From Clitoria ternatea (Eukaryota > Streptophyta > Magnoliopsida > Fabales > Fabaceae): DNA of 64,000 nt. Positions 37,190 to 48,029 of this stretch are shown here, piece after piece (the stretch's first letter is position 1; the number at the start of each line of letters is the position of its first letter). The notes beneath the pieces are model-generated. The model did not search any database. It saw only the letters and a list, made by a program, of their open reading frames with translations, and was not told where the DNA came from. Both the position numbers and the translations under genes were made by a program. The stretch spans positions 147,518,667-147,582,666 of the forward strand of contig CM075673.1 of assembly GCA_037962975.1 (NCBI GenBank), read 5' to 3'.

Positions 37190-38484
37190 TTGGAGGCATC
37201 CAACAAAAAGAGGAAGCTCAATGACTGTGGAGCAGCTGTTGGTTCTGTAAGCCTTGTCGATCTGGTCCCTAGGGCAGAGTTGAACATTGATCCGTCCAAT
37301 CCATCAAAGCCCACACCAGATGGAAGTTCTAGGGACATCGTATTGGGAGATTCTCCAGAAAAAGTCACCCATATTAATGACAAACTAGATACAGAAATGG
37401 AGCAACGACTGTTGATGCTCCTACAGGAGTTCAAAGTCCTCTTTGCATGGACTGCAGCCGATATGCCTGGCATAGATCCTGCTTTCTGCTGTCACAAATT
37501 GTCCGTCTACCCAGAGACGAGACCGGTTGCCCAAAAGAAGAGAAGATTAGGACCAGAGAAACAGAAAGCAGCTTGCCAACAAACTGAGGAATTGCTGAAG
37601 GCCAGATTTATCAAGGAAATCCGCTATTCCTCTTGGCTCTCAAATGTAGTAATGGTCCGGAAAGTTAATGGCAAATGGAGAATGTGCATTGATTATGTGG
37701 ACCTCAACCGTTGCTGTCTAAAGGATCCTTATCCTCTTCCTAACATAGATCGGATGGTAGATGATTCTTCTGGTTATCAGTACCTGAGCTTCATGGATGC
37801 ATACTCAGGTTATAACTAAATTTTGATGTGCGAGGAGGATCAAGAGAAGACAACTTTCATCAATGATCATGGTGTCTTTTGCTACACCGTTATGCCCTTC
37901 GCTTGAAGAATGCTGGGGCCACATACCAGCGCATGATCAATAAGGTGTTTGAGGGCATGCACACCAAGCTTGTCGAAGTGTACATTGATGACATCATAGC
38001 CAAGACACCGGTTGGAGGTGATCATATTGAAGACCTACGCCAAGTATTTATCCGCTTGAGAGAATTTAACATGAGGCTAAACCCATTGAAATGCACTTTC
38101 GCTGTCCCAGCTAGGAAGTTTTTGGGTTTCATGTTAACTCAATGCGGTATCGAGGCCAATCCAGGGAAGTACCAAACGATTCTCAACATGCACAGTCCAA
38201 AAAATCTGAGAGAAGTCCAATCCCTGAATGGCAAAGTAGCAGCCTTGGCTCAGTTCATGCCGAAGATTGCTCACAGGTCACTTCCTCTGTATAAAGTGCT
38301 GAAGAAGTCCAAGAAGTTTGAGTGGGGACAGGAACAAGAACAAGCATTTCAAGAGCTTAAGGAGGTGTTGTCCAAACCTCCTATTCTAACGAAGCCTGAC
38401 CCCGAGGATACGCTCATCCTATACTTGGCTATTTCAGATGAAGCTTTGGGCGTAGCCTTAGTAAAAGAAACTCCTGATGGATAG
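37190..38484 (+). pseudogene. Tat reverse transcriptase (outer element)
   Basis: RNA-templated DNA polymerase of the element. Motifs in order: LFAWTAADMPGIDP, ARFIKEIRYSSWLSNVVMV, KWRMCIDYVDLNR, YQYLSFMDAYSGYN (followed by TAA at 37817-37819), a 1-base deletion near 37900 within the MPFGLKNA-type motif, ATYQRMINKVF, and the catalytic YIDD at 37981-37992, then EFNMRLNPLKCTFAV. The thumb/connection reaches LPLYKVLKKSKKFEW and the start of the gRH domain before a TAG at 38482-38484. The upstream linkage to protease is frameshifted near 37170. The catalytic YIDD is intact, but the frame is broken at least three times. Confidence 0.88.
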
Positions 38485-39300
38485 AGGCCGGTCTATTTCA
38501 CCAGCAAAATGTTACAAGGTGCTGAGATCCGGTATCAAAAGATTGAAAAGGCCGCCCTCGCTGTTGTTTGGGCCTCTCGACGGCTACGTCCGTATTTTCA
38601 CGCACATCCAATCATGGTAAGAACGGATCTACCACTCCGTTCTGTGTTAATCAAGCCTGACCTAGCTGGTAGAATGATCAAATGGTCCATTGAACTCTCA
38701 GAGTTTAATATATCCTATAAACCTCGAGGCGCTATTAAAGCTCAGGTCCTGGCCGATTTTATTGTGGAAATGACAGGGATAGATCCAGATACACTTCGCG
38801 TCCATTGGACCATCTATGTCGATGGTTCATCGAATCAAAGGGGCTCTGGAGCAGGTGTAGTTCTTGAAAGTGATGACGGGGTACACTTGGAAATCTCCCT
38901 TCATTTTAATTTCAAAACTTCCAACAACCAAGCTAAATACGAAGCTTGTTTGGCGGGGCTACGAGCTACGATTGACGTCGGAGCCTCTGAGGCGACGCTC
39001 TGCAGTGATTCACAACTCGTGATTTCACAGATCTTGGGAGATTATCAAGCTCGTGAACCTCAACTCCAATTGTACTTAAACTGTGTCAAGGAGTTGAGAG
39101 AGAAATTCTCAAGAATGGAATTTAAACATGTTCCACGCGAGGAGAATACCAAAGCGGATATACTTTCCAGATTGGCAAGCACCAAAAGGCCAGGCAGCAC
39201 TACAACGTTGGTCCAGAGCACACTGACGTCACCCAGCATTCCTCTTTTCCCTTCTCTAAATGCCATAATGACCAATTCCCTTTACGGTGACACATGGATG
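38485..39300 (+). pseudogene. Tat dual RNase H region (outer element)
   Basis: Continues the RT frame after the TAG at 38482. The first RNase H (gRH) ends with RPVYFTSKMLQGAEIRYQ and KAQVLADFIVEM; its LYLAISDEALGVALV active-site strand lacks the usual D-A-S, as is typical of Tat elements. The second, archaeal-type RNase H (aRH) has all four acidic positions: YVDGSSNQRGSG, NNQAKYEACLAGL, CSDSQLVISQ and ENTKADILSRL. This tandem pair defines the Tat lineage. Open without a stop through 39300 into integrase. Confidence 0.88.
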
Positions 39301-40279
39301 GCCCCCTACATCCGTTATTTGGCTGATGGGCAGTTGCCTACAGATGAGAAGGAAAAGAAGAGGATAAGGAGGGAATTGCCATATTTCACTATGATAGATG
39401 GTAACCTCTACAGAAGGGCACTCTCAGTACCTTACTTAATCTGTCTGAGAGAGAATGAGGTACATGGAGTAATGGAGGAAGTGCACGAAGGACAATGTGG
39501 ACACCACACAGGAGGAAGAAGTCTGATGAGAAAAATCCTCAGAGCGGGATATTGGTGGCCCACAATGAAGCAGGACTCCATTGACTTTGTCAAGAAATGC
39601 AATGCCTGCCAAAAATTTTCTAATCTTCACCACACACCGGCAGAAGAACTCTTCACATCCGCTGTTCCATGGCCGTTCTACCAATGGGGATTGGATATCT
39701 TGGGCCCTTTCCCAACTGCTCCTGGGGGCATCAAATATCTCATTGTAGGGGTCGATTATTTCACTAAGTGGATTGAAGCAGAGCCGGTGGTGCATATTAC
39801 TTCAGCTCGAACTCGTCGTTTTATGTATGAAAACATTATAACATGACTCGGAGTCCCAGCACGGGTTGTCACAGATAATGGCACCCAATTCACGGACAGG
39901 AAATTTACAGATTTACTTGAAGGGTTAGGAATAACCCAGATATTTTCCTCCGTCGAACATCCCCAAACCAACGGCCAAGCCGAAGTGGCCAACAGGGAGG
40001 TGCTGAAAGGACTGAAGAAACGTCTTGGTGAGGCCAAGGGTGGCTGGACAGACCAGTTGTGCCACGTCCTTTGGGCATATCGGACAACGCCTCATTCTTC
40101 CACCAATGAATCCCCATATCGCCTGACCTATGGGGTGGAAGCAATGATACCTATGGAATTGCAAATTGCTTCTACTAGGGTCAAGTATTTCTCTGAGGAA
40201 AGCAATAACGATAACTTGGCATCAGAAATGGATGTCATACAAGAACTCAGAGAAGACACATTCATTAGAGATCAGGCCA
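39301..40279 (+). pseudogene. Tat integrase, N-terminal and core part (outer element)
   Basis: Integrase inserts the cDNA into the genome. The zinc-binding HHCC is present (GHHTGGRSL...CNACQKF). The catalytic triad is visible as LDILGPF (D), TDNGTQF (D) and NGQAEVANRE (E), in order and normal spacing. A TGA at 39844-39846 interrupts the core where the family has IITRLGVP (CGA to TGA). The frame continues to IRDQA at 40279, where the Athila element starts, and the C-terminal end resumes at 59351. Confidence 0.88.
40275..40279. repeat. Target duplication GGCCA, left
   Basis: Five bases directly before the TGATAAG start of the Athila 5' LTR, identical to 59351-59355. Confidence 0.95.
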
Positions 40280-42063
40280 TGATAAGTCTTGAAAATACTT
40301 AATTATTCTGCCTTTTATTTGACTTAATTCATTGTTTAGTGATTAGTTTAGCCTTATTATTTAATTAATTGCTAATAAATTATAATTTATTTAATTATTT
40401 CAAAAGTGCTTAATTTATGTAAGAAGCTGATTAAAAACATTAAATTAGTTAAGAAATTGAGTTTATGTATAATATCATTAACCCAGCATACAAATACTGG
40501 ACAATCAGTGAACAAACGCTGGGCAAATTATTTGTTTATTGGTGCAGGAAAAAGAGCGCTCAAGCCGAAAGGAAAAAGCCGAGCGAGATTTAGAAAATCC
40601 GAGTGAGACTTCACAAATCCGACTGCAAAGAGTCCAAAAGATACCGACTCCAAAATAGAATAGGGAACCGAAGATAAAAAGAAGAACCCGAGTTTCAATT
40701 TCAGAATGCTGATTGAATAATCAATTCGCTCAAGCGAGAGTTAAATTCGCTCAAGCGAGGGTCAAAAATTCGTTCAAGCGAGCAAGTTCGCTCAAGCGTA
40801 ACTCCAAAACATCACCCCTCGCCCAAGCTTCTCCATAATGCCTAAAGCGAGAAAGCAATATTGCAGTGCATATCTCGAGCTCGCCCAAGCGAGAACCCAG
40901 TTCGCTCAAGCGTAAAGGCTGATATTTAAAACATTGATTGTTCCCTCCAGAAGACACTCGGCACCTGTGTTGTTTCCTCCTGCCTTCTCTCCTACTTCTG
41001 CACCTTAGTAATTTAAGTAGTGAGCTGTTATTAGTTAGTGTTGCGCTGTGATTAGCTAATGATGAGTTGTAATTTGTTAAGAGCTGAGCTGTAATTAGTT
41101 AGTTATTCTGTAATTATGTAATTAGTTAGTTAGGTTAATTATTAACTTAGCTTTCCTAGTGATTAGTTAAGTTCGTTAGTTAGGTAGATGCTTATATATA
41201 TGTTTGTACATATTTTGTAACAGAACCAGAGATAGATACACATATATACATCGAACACAATTCATTCGAAACTTCAAACATCTCACTACTTCATTTTATC
41301 TCTCTCTAAATCCTCTCCTCCATGACGTTCCACAATCCTTTGATGGAACCGAAGTCGATGGAGTTCTAAATTCCTAAGGTTAGGATTGCGAAGGTTAGCA
41401 ATGGAATCTTGAAGCTGTGAGAGAGGAAATCAACTTCTAGATCCTGAGGCGAACAAACTGAGGAGTGGATCTGAATTGCTGGATTGACAAATCCAAAACT
41501 GATAAAGAACTTCGCTAGTGAGGAATCATGGTTGAAGCTTAGGTAACTTCCAGCTTTCTAACTAGTTCAGGCCTAATCAATTTAGGTGAATAGTTAGAGT
41601 TCAACCTCCAATTTCGCATTAGATTCTTAGGTTAATTGAGCACTTAAGGAATTAAGGTTCGATGCTTAAGGATTAGTGTTTTTCACCTAAGGAATTAGGG
41701 AATAACCACAAGCGGATTGTTCTCTGGATTATGAAGTTTGATTATACTTTAATTGCATGTTTCTTGATGAATTTGTGAACCGAAGCAATCCTGACCTATT
41801 TTCTATTAATAACTTTTTCACATTTCATCTTAACACTGTTTTTGGAAATACAAAAACAACTATAAAACATTAAAATAACCAAAAACCGGATGAACTTTCT
41901 ATGCTTGTGTTGGTTCAGCTTGTACTAGTCTGAGATTGAGGTACTTACCACAATCCCTGTGGGATGATCAAATATAATACAATTTTAACGACTGGTGCGC
42001 TTACCAAGGCGTAAATCTTCTGAGAATTACATATCAAAATAATGACTCGGAGGTTTAGCATCA
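40280..42063 (+). repeat. Athila 5' LTR
   Basis: 1784 bp, TGATAAG...GCATCA, ending 6 bp before the primer-binding site. It matches the 3' LTR (1783 bp) across its length with a few mismatches per hundred by eye. It contains the CGCTCAAGCG array, a likely promoter near 'cttatatatatg' (about 41190) and an open leader downstream. The terminal hairpin is weakened by one change (aaaatactt instead of aaaagactt). Confidence 0.95.
40725..40915. repeat. CGCTCAAGCG array, 5' LTR
   Basis: About eight copies or variants of (t)CGCTCAAGCGag in 190 bp of U3: exact copies at the start and end, degenerate ones (cgttcaagcg, cgcccaagc) between. The same array is in the middle and 3' LTRs. Confidence 0.9.
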
Positions 42064-42069
42064 AGTTAA

Positions 42070-42088
42070 TGGCGTCGTTGCCAGGGAT
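42070..42088 (+). promoter_or_regulatory. Athila primer-binding site (tRNA-Asp type)
   Basis: TGGCGTCGTTGCCAGGGAT differs at two positions from the TGGCGCCGTTGCCGGGGA primer-binding site known for Athila elements, complementary to the 3' end of tRNA-Asp. Six bases after the LTR end. Both differences are transitions (C to T, G to A). Confidence 0.88.
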
Positions 42089-42244
42089 TGTTGAGTAATA
42101 TCAACAATCCTTGGACCGGTACTAGACTGAACCGATTACTTTTGTTTGCATCTAATACGTAGTTTGAATTTTGTTTTTATTAGTAGTACTTTGTTGTTTT
42201 CGTGTAGCTGTAGTCGTATTGTTCTTTTGTTTGACATTTGTTGT

Positions 42245-43645
42245 ATGCAGTCAAGGAGCAGAGGAGAGCCTTTCCTCTTTGATCCTGATATTGACTTGTT
42301 AGAACGTAAATCGAGAAAAGAGAAAAAGCAAAAAGAACAAAAAGAAATGGAACTGAGGAGAGTTACATTAGGTGACTACTCCCGGCCGACTGAAGAAGGA
42401 TCGCAATCTAGCATCCTTAGGCCACCGATTTCAGCAAATAATTTTGAACTTAAACCAGCTTTACTGCAGTTGGTAAGAAATGAACAGTTCGGAGGAAGTG
42501 AGGTTGAGGATCCAAATTTGCATCTAGCAACCTTCCTCCAAATTTGTGATACAGTAAAAATGAACGGAGTCCCTGAAGAGGCAATCCGACTGAGATTATT
42601 TCAATTTTCTTTAAGGGACCGAGCTATAGCCTGGTTACAGAGTCAACCGAGAGGCAGCATTTCCGCTTGGGAGGACTTGCAAAGAAAATTTTTGATTAAA
42701 TACTTTCCTCCTTCTAAATATGCGAAGTTGCGCAATGAAATCACGTGTTTCCAACAAATAGAAGGTGAATCTTTGATGGAAGCATGAGATCGGTATAAAG
42801 AGAGTTTGAGGAGATGTCCTCATCATCAGATTTCTGATGTGCAATAGGTCACTATTTTCTATAATGGTGTCAGGCCAGCTACCAGGGTCCTGATTGATGC
42901 CTCGGCTGGAGGCTCATTAACAACTAAAACTGTAGAAGAAGCCATAGAGCTGATTGACGTTATGGCTTCTAATGAATGTCTGATTAGTGAGAGGAGCCAA
43001 GTCCCTAAGAGAGGGATATTAGAATTAGAAGCACAAGATGCTTATCTGGCTCAGAGTAAGCTGATGACTCAGGCTTTGGAAAAATTAAGCATACAGATTT
43101 TAGAACTCTAAAAGCCGAGTCAAGTTTCCATGATAAGTTGTGACTTTTGTGGTGGAGACCATGAAAATGGAATGTGTGATCCAAATATGCCTTCCGAGCA
43201 AGTGAACTATATGGGGCAACAGCAATATCAAAGGAATTATCCTTCTAATTCCTTTAATCCTAATTACAGGAATCACCCCAATTTCTCCTGGCAGAAAGGT
43301 CCACATTTGAATCAGAACATCCCACAAAATCAACCCACAAATAGACCACAACAACCTTCTCACCCTCCTGTTAAAGAAAAGTCAGAACTTTAGAATGTAC
43401 TTTCTCAGTTCATCCAGGCCACTCAGGCCAGTTTTAAAAATCAGGAAGCGTCCATAAGAAATTTAGAAAATCAAGTCGGACAGCTTTCTAAGTAATTAGC
43501 TGAGAGGCAAGCAGGCAATTTCCCTGGAGATACCGAGGTAAATCCAAGGGAACAGTGCAAGGCTATAACCACTAGGAGTGGAAAAATTCTTTCTCCATCT
43601 CTGAGTCAGGAAATAAGCTCAGAAAAAGATAAAGAAAAAGAAATA
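42245..43645 (+). pseudogene. Athila gag
   Basis: Capsid/nucleocapsid part of the polyprotein. I chose the ATG at 42245 (MQSRSRGEPFLFDPD) because an upstream ATG (42146) only adds a hydrophobic stretch atypical of gag. The gag domain shows ATFLQICDTVKMNGV, LRLFQFSLRDRAIAWLQS and LQRKFLIKYFPPSKYAKLRN, then a zinc-knuckle-like CDFCGGDHENGMC (about 43143), a Gln/Asn/Pro-rich stretch and LENQVGQLSK before ITTRSGKIL. In-frame stops at 42785 (TGA), 42845 (TAG), 43109 (TAA), 43391 (TAG) and 43493 (TAA). No frameshift: everything stays in the frame used by pol. Confidence 0.88.
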
Positions 43646-45604
43646 GTGCAAGAAACTGAGCAGGTTAATAATGAAGCTGAAAATGAAAATGAAACAGAAA
43701 AAGAAAAAGAAAATAAAGTCCACCAAAAGAAAAAGAAAAAGGTTGATCTGATTCTGGAGGAAGCTTCTAAGCTGACTCCTGAGAAACTAAGGAATGCTCT
43801 ATTTCCACACAGGTTTAAAAAGCAAATAGAAGAGCAAAAGTTTGCTAGGTTCCTAGATGTATTCAAGAAACTTCACATAAATATCCCTTTTGCCGAGGCA
43901 TTGCAGGAGATGCCTTCCTATGCAAAATTTTTGAAAGAGCTATTGTCTAAGAAGAGGAAGCTTAAGGGGGATGAAATGATTGCTCTCACTCAAGAGTGCA
44001 GTGCAATCATCCAAAAGAAACTTCCTCAAAAGCTAGAAGATCTTGGATCTTTTACGATACCATGTGCCATTAGGGATATTCATGTAGGAAGTGCTCTTTG
44101 TGACCTAGGAGCTAGTATAAATCTGATGCCTCTATCTTTGATGAAAAAACTGGGAATTAATGACCTGCAACCGACTCGCATGTCTTTGCAGTTGGCTGAC
44201 AGGTCTATTAAATATCCCCAGGGGATGCTGGAAGACCTGTTAGTTAAGGTAGACAAATTTATCTTCCCAGCAGATTTTATAGTGTTGGATATGGAGGCTG
44301 ATCGAGAGATTCCTTTGATCTTAGGCAGACCCTTTCTAGCTACAGGCAGGGCATTGATTGATGTAGAAAAGGGTGAACTCATGCTGAGAGTTCAGGAGGA
44401 ACAGGTAACTTTTAATGTCTTCAATTCCATGAAACATCCGACTGAAAGGATGGATTGTTTAATGATTGAAGAAATTAAAAGTTACCAGACTCTAATGCTT
44501 TTAAAAACTGAAGAAGAGGTCTTACGAACCTTTTTAGAGGATGACTTTGACTCCGAGACTGAGGAGTTAAATGACTCTCACTCGGAAATGCTGAACCTAC
44601 TGGAAGTATTGGAAGTAGGTGATTTTGAAAAAGAAAAGAAAAATGATTTGAAAATTACTAAAGTTGAGAAAGGAAAGGAAGTTTCTAAAGAAAAATGTGA
44701 TTTAAAACCTTTACCTTCTCATCTGAAATATGTTTTCCTGAGAGAGGACGAAACACATCCTGTCATTATTAATGCTGACTTAAAAGAAGAGGATGTTGAC
44801 AAATTAATAGGGGTTTTAAAGACACACGAATCTGCTATTGGCTGGAATATTTCTGATTTGAAGGGAATCAGTCTATCATTTTATATGCACAAAATTCTGA
44901 TGGAGGATGATTATTCCCCTGTAGTTCAGCCACAACGCAGATTGAACCCCATAATGAAAGAGGCTGTCAGGAAAGAGGTGGTCAAGCTTCTTGATGCAGG
45001 AATCATCTATCCTATCTCGGACAGCGCTTGGATCAGTCCGGTCCAAGTGGTGCCCAAGAAAGGAGGGATGACAACTGTTAAAAATGAAAAAGGTGAAGTC
45101 ATAGCTACTAGACCGACCACAGGATGGAGAATGTGTATAGACTATAGAAGGTTGAATGACTTCACTCGGAAAGACCACTTTCCCTTACCGTTTGTTGACC
45201 AGATGCTTGAGAGACTATCGGGTCATGAATACTACTGCTTCCTTGATGGTTACTCGGGTTATAACCAAATTGTGGTTGACCCAAAAGATCAAAAGAAGAC
45301 AGCATTCACCTATCCATATGGAATTTTTTCCTATAGACGCATGCCATTCGGTTTGTGCAACGCTCCAGCAACCTTTCAAAGGTGTATGCTGGCAATCTTT
45401 GGGGACATGGTGGAGAAATTCATTGAAGTATTCATGGACGATTTCTCTGTCTTTGGTAGTAGTTTTGATACATGCCTCAGCAACCTATCTAAGGTGCTGG
45501 TGAGATGCCAGGAGGCTAACCTCGTCCTTAACTGGGAAAAATGTCATTTTATGGTTAAGGGAGGGATAGTCCTTGGCCATAAAATCTCTGCTGAGGGCAT
45601 TTAA
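43646..45604 (+). pseudogene. Athila protease and reverse transcriptase
   Basis: A 652-codon uninterrupted stretch of gag-pol. A Lys/Glu-rich linker (from 43646) leads to the conserved FAEALQEMPSYAKFLKEL segment, then the protease: ALCDLGASINLMP active site and IPLILGRPFLATGRALIDV. A second acidic linker follows. RT motifs in order: YPISDSAWISPVQVVPKKGG, WRMCIDYRRLN, YYCFLDGYSGYNQI, YRRMPFGLCNAPATFQRCM and the catalytic FMDD at 45431-45442. The stretch ends HKISAEGI at TAA (45602-45604) and continues in the same frame. All catalytic residues I can see are present, so this is the best-preserved coding block in the window. Confidence 0.93.
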
Positions 45605-46582
45605 GTGGATAGAGCCAAGATAGAAATCATTGAAAAACCTCCTCCTCCGATCAATGTGAAAGGAGTGAGGAGTTTTCTAGGATGTGCTGGCTTCTACAGA
45701 AGGTTTATAAAAGATTTTTCAAAAATAGCTAAGCCTTTGACCGACTTGCTTGTAAAAGATCATGTGTTTGTGTTTAATGAAAACTGTGTCAAGGCTTTTG
45801 AAAAGTTGAAACAAAGTTTGACTTCAGCTCCGATCCTTGCAGCACCCGATTGGTCTTTACCGTTTGAATTAATGTGTGATGCAAGTGACTTTGCAGTCAG
45901 AGCTGTGCTGGGTCAGAAAAAAGGAAAATTAACTCATGTAATTTATTATGCTAGTAAAGTGTTGAACGAAAATCAAATACATTACACCACTACTGAAAAA
46001 GAAATGCTTGCTGTGGTGTATGTATTTGATAAATTTCGTGCTTACTTGATTGGTGCTAAGGTCATTGTATATACAGATCACTCGGCAATCAAGTACTTAC
46101 TAGCTAAGAAAGAATCAAAGCCGAGACTGATCAGGTGGGTTCTGTTACTCCAGGAGTTTGACTTAGAAATAAGAGACAAAAAAGGAGTAGAGAACTCAGT
46201 TGCCGATCAACTGTCTCGTTTGGAAGGTGAATCGGATTCTGTTTTAATAAAAGAAGAATTTCCAGACGAGAGGTTGATGGCAATTATCACCGGGCCATGG
46301 TATGCTGATATGCCCAACTTCAAAAGTGCCTCGGTGGTACCTGACGGCTGGACATCCCAAATGAAGAAAAAATTCTTTCATGATAGTAAAACCTTCCTTT
46401 GGGATGATCCATTTCTGTATAAAATAGGAGTAGATGGAGTGATCAGGCGATGTGTGCCTGAATCCGAGCAAGAAAGGCTTTTGTGGCATTGCCATGACTC
46501 CTATTATGGAGGACATCATGGTGCCTCCCGTACAGCAGCAAAGGTTTTACAGAGTGGCTTTTATTGGCCGACTATCTTTTAG
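45605..46582 (+). pseudogene. Athila RNase H and integrase zinc domain
   Basis: Same frame as RT. The end of the RT (VRSFLGCAGFYRRFI, SKIAKPLTDLL) is followed by RNase H: FELMCDASDFAV, TTTEKEMLAVVY, VIVYTDHSAIKYLL and NSVADQLSRLEG, with all four acidic residues. After a linker, the integrase zinc domain starts (LLWHCHDSYYGGHHG) and reaches SGFYWPTIF before TAG at 46580-46582; its CxxC half lies in the next block. Only one RNase H, as expected for Athila and unlike the Tat element that hosts it. Confidence 0.92.
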
Positions 46583-47584
46583 GATGCTAAGGTGTATGTC
46601 AAAAGGTGTGATAAATGTCAAAGGAGCGGAGGTCTCTCTGCTAAAGCTGGCATGCCTTTGACAAACATTTTAGTTGTGGAATTATTTGATGTCTGGGGTA
46701 TCGACTTTATGGGACCATTTCCAAAGTCGTTCTCCAACGAATATACACTTGTTGCTGTAGATTATGTCTCCAAATGGGTGGAGGCAATCCCGACCAGAAC
46801 CAATGATGCACATGTTGTGCTTAGGTTCATAAAGAAGAATATTTTCTCTAGGTTTGGAGTTCTGAGAGTGCTCATTAGCGATGGGGGTTCACATTTTTGT
46901 AATAAAATAATGGAAAAAGCCCTGCGTCATTATGAGGTTTTACATAAGATATCCACTCCTTACCATCCACAAACTTGTGGACAAGTTGAGCTATCAAATA
47001 GAGAAATCAAGAGAATTTTAGAGAAAGTGGTCGGGAAATCTAGGAAAGATTGGTCGGTAAAATTAGATGATGCATTGTGGGCCTACAGAACAGCCTTCAA
47101 AACTCCGATTGGCATGTCCCCGTATCAACTAGTTTACGGTAAGGCTTGTCATCTCCCTGTGGAGTTGGAACATAAGGCGTGGTGGGCCACAAAGCTATTA
47201 AACATGGATTGTGACCAATCCCAGGAGGAAAGAGTTTTGAAACTCCATGAACTGGAGGAGTTCTGACTCAACGCTTATCGAAGTTCCTCCATTTATAAGG
47301 AGAAAACAAAGAGGTGGCACGATAAGTGGATCAATAAGAAGGAGTTTCAAAAGGGTGATCAGGTTTTGTTATTCAATTCCCGACTAAGACTCTTTCCTAG
47401 AAAGCTTAGATCTAAGTGGTTAGGGCCTTTTACTGTAAATAAGGTTTTTCCTCATGGTGCAGTTGAGCTGAAAGACCCGACCACCGATCGGATTTTTAAG
47501 GTAAATGGCCAGCGACTCAAACTCTACTTTGGAGGAGAGTTTGGTAGGCAGAAAACCTCTTTGCTACTGCAGGCATCCTCTTAG
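46583..47584 (+). pseudogene. Athila integrase core and C-terminus
   Basis: Continues in frame: the zinc pair CDKCQRSGG, then core motifs VWGIDFMGPF (D), LISDGGSHF (D) and CGQVELSNREIK (E), so the DDE triad is intact. TGA at 47264-47266 interrupts after KLHELEEF. The C-terminal domain follows (KGDQVLLFNSRLRLFP, SKWLGPFTVNKVFPHG, VNGQRLKLYFGGE) and ends at a TAG (47582-47584) that looks like the natural stop. The tandem duplication begins 62 bp downstream. Confidence 0.92.
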
Positions 47585-47646
47585 ATGCCAGAAGGTCAAG
47601 CTAGTGACCTTAAAGAAGCGCTCTAGGGAGGCAGCCCTAAGTTCCG

Positions 47647-48029
47647 AGTGGTCCATTTTTTGTTTTATGTAGGAATCAATAAAAAGAAAACTAAAAATTT
47701 AGTGAATAAAATTTGAATAAAAGGTGTGAAGTTTTAAAAGAGGGAGTCCGATCCTGATTCTTCCATTTCGCTCAGGCGAAGCACTTGTAGCTTAGGCGAG
47801 AAGCTGCTGCTGTTATTTCACGCTTAAGCGAAAGTTTACCGAGCTTGAGCGAGAGTAGTACACTCGGATCACTGTTACTCATTCGTAACCTTTTTTTTTC
47901 TGACTGAACTTCACTCGTCATTCTTCAATAAATTCCAAATTTTGATGTGAATAAAAAAGGAGACTTTAATAAATGATTTCTGATTGTTGATTTAATAAAC
48001 GGGTCAGATGATGAAGGGTAATTTATTTC
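47647..48029. other. Post-pol noncoding leader, copy 1
   Basis: Noncoding. Contains a patch at about 47768-47860 with 'cgctcaggcgaagc', 'gcttaggcgag', 'cgcttaagcg' and 'gcttgagcgag', related to the LTR motif array. Copy 2 is at 53150-53535. Confidence 0.7.

Noticed and set aside
37190..40279. Possible endogenous pararetrovirus (caulimovirid) reverse transcriptase
   Set aside because: LTR, Tat-type tandem RNase H and a DDE integrase follow in order, which fits Ty3/gypsy and not a pararetrovirus.
40725..40915. CRISPR-like appearance of regularly repeated short motifs
   Set aside because: The repeats are about 10 bp, irregularly spaced, inside LTRs of a plant retrotransposon, with no cas genes.
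40751..40957. 68-codon minus-strand ORF repeated in three LTRs (also 52537-52743 and 58039-58245)
   Set aside because: It lies on the CGCTCAAGCG array, so conservation follows from recent LTR copying, and the frame is not kept in the older solo LTR at 1392-3089.
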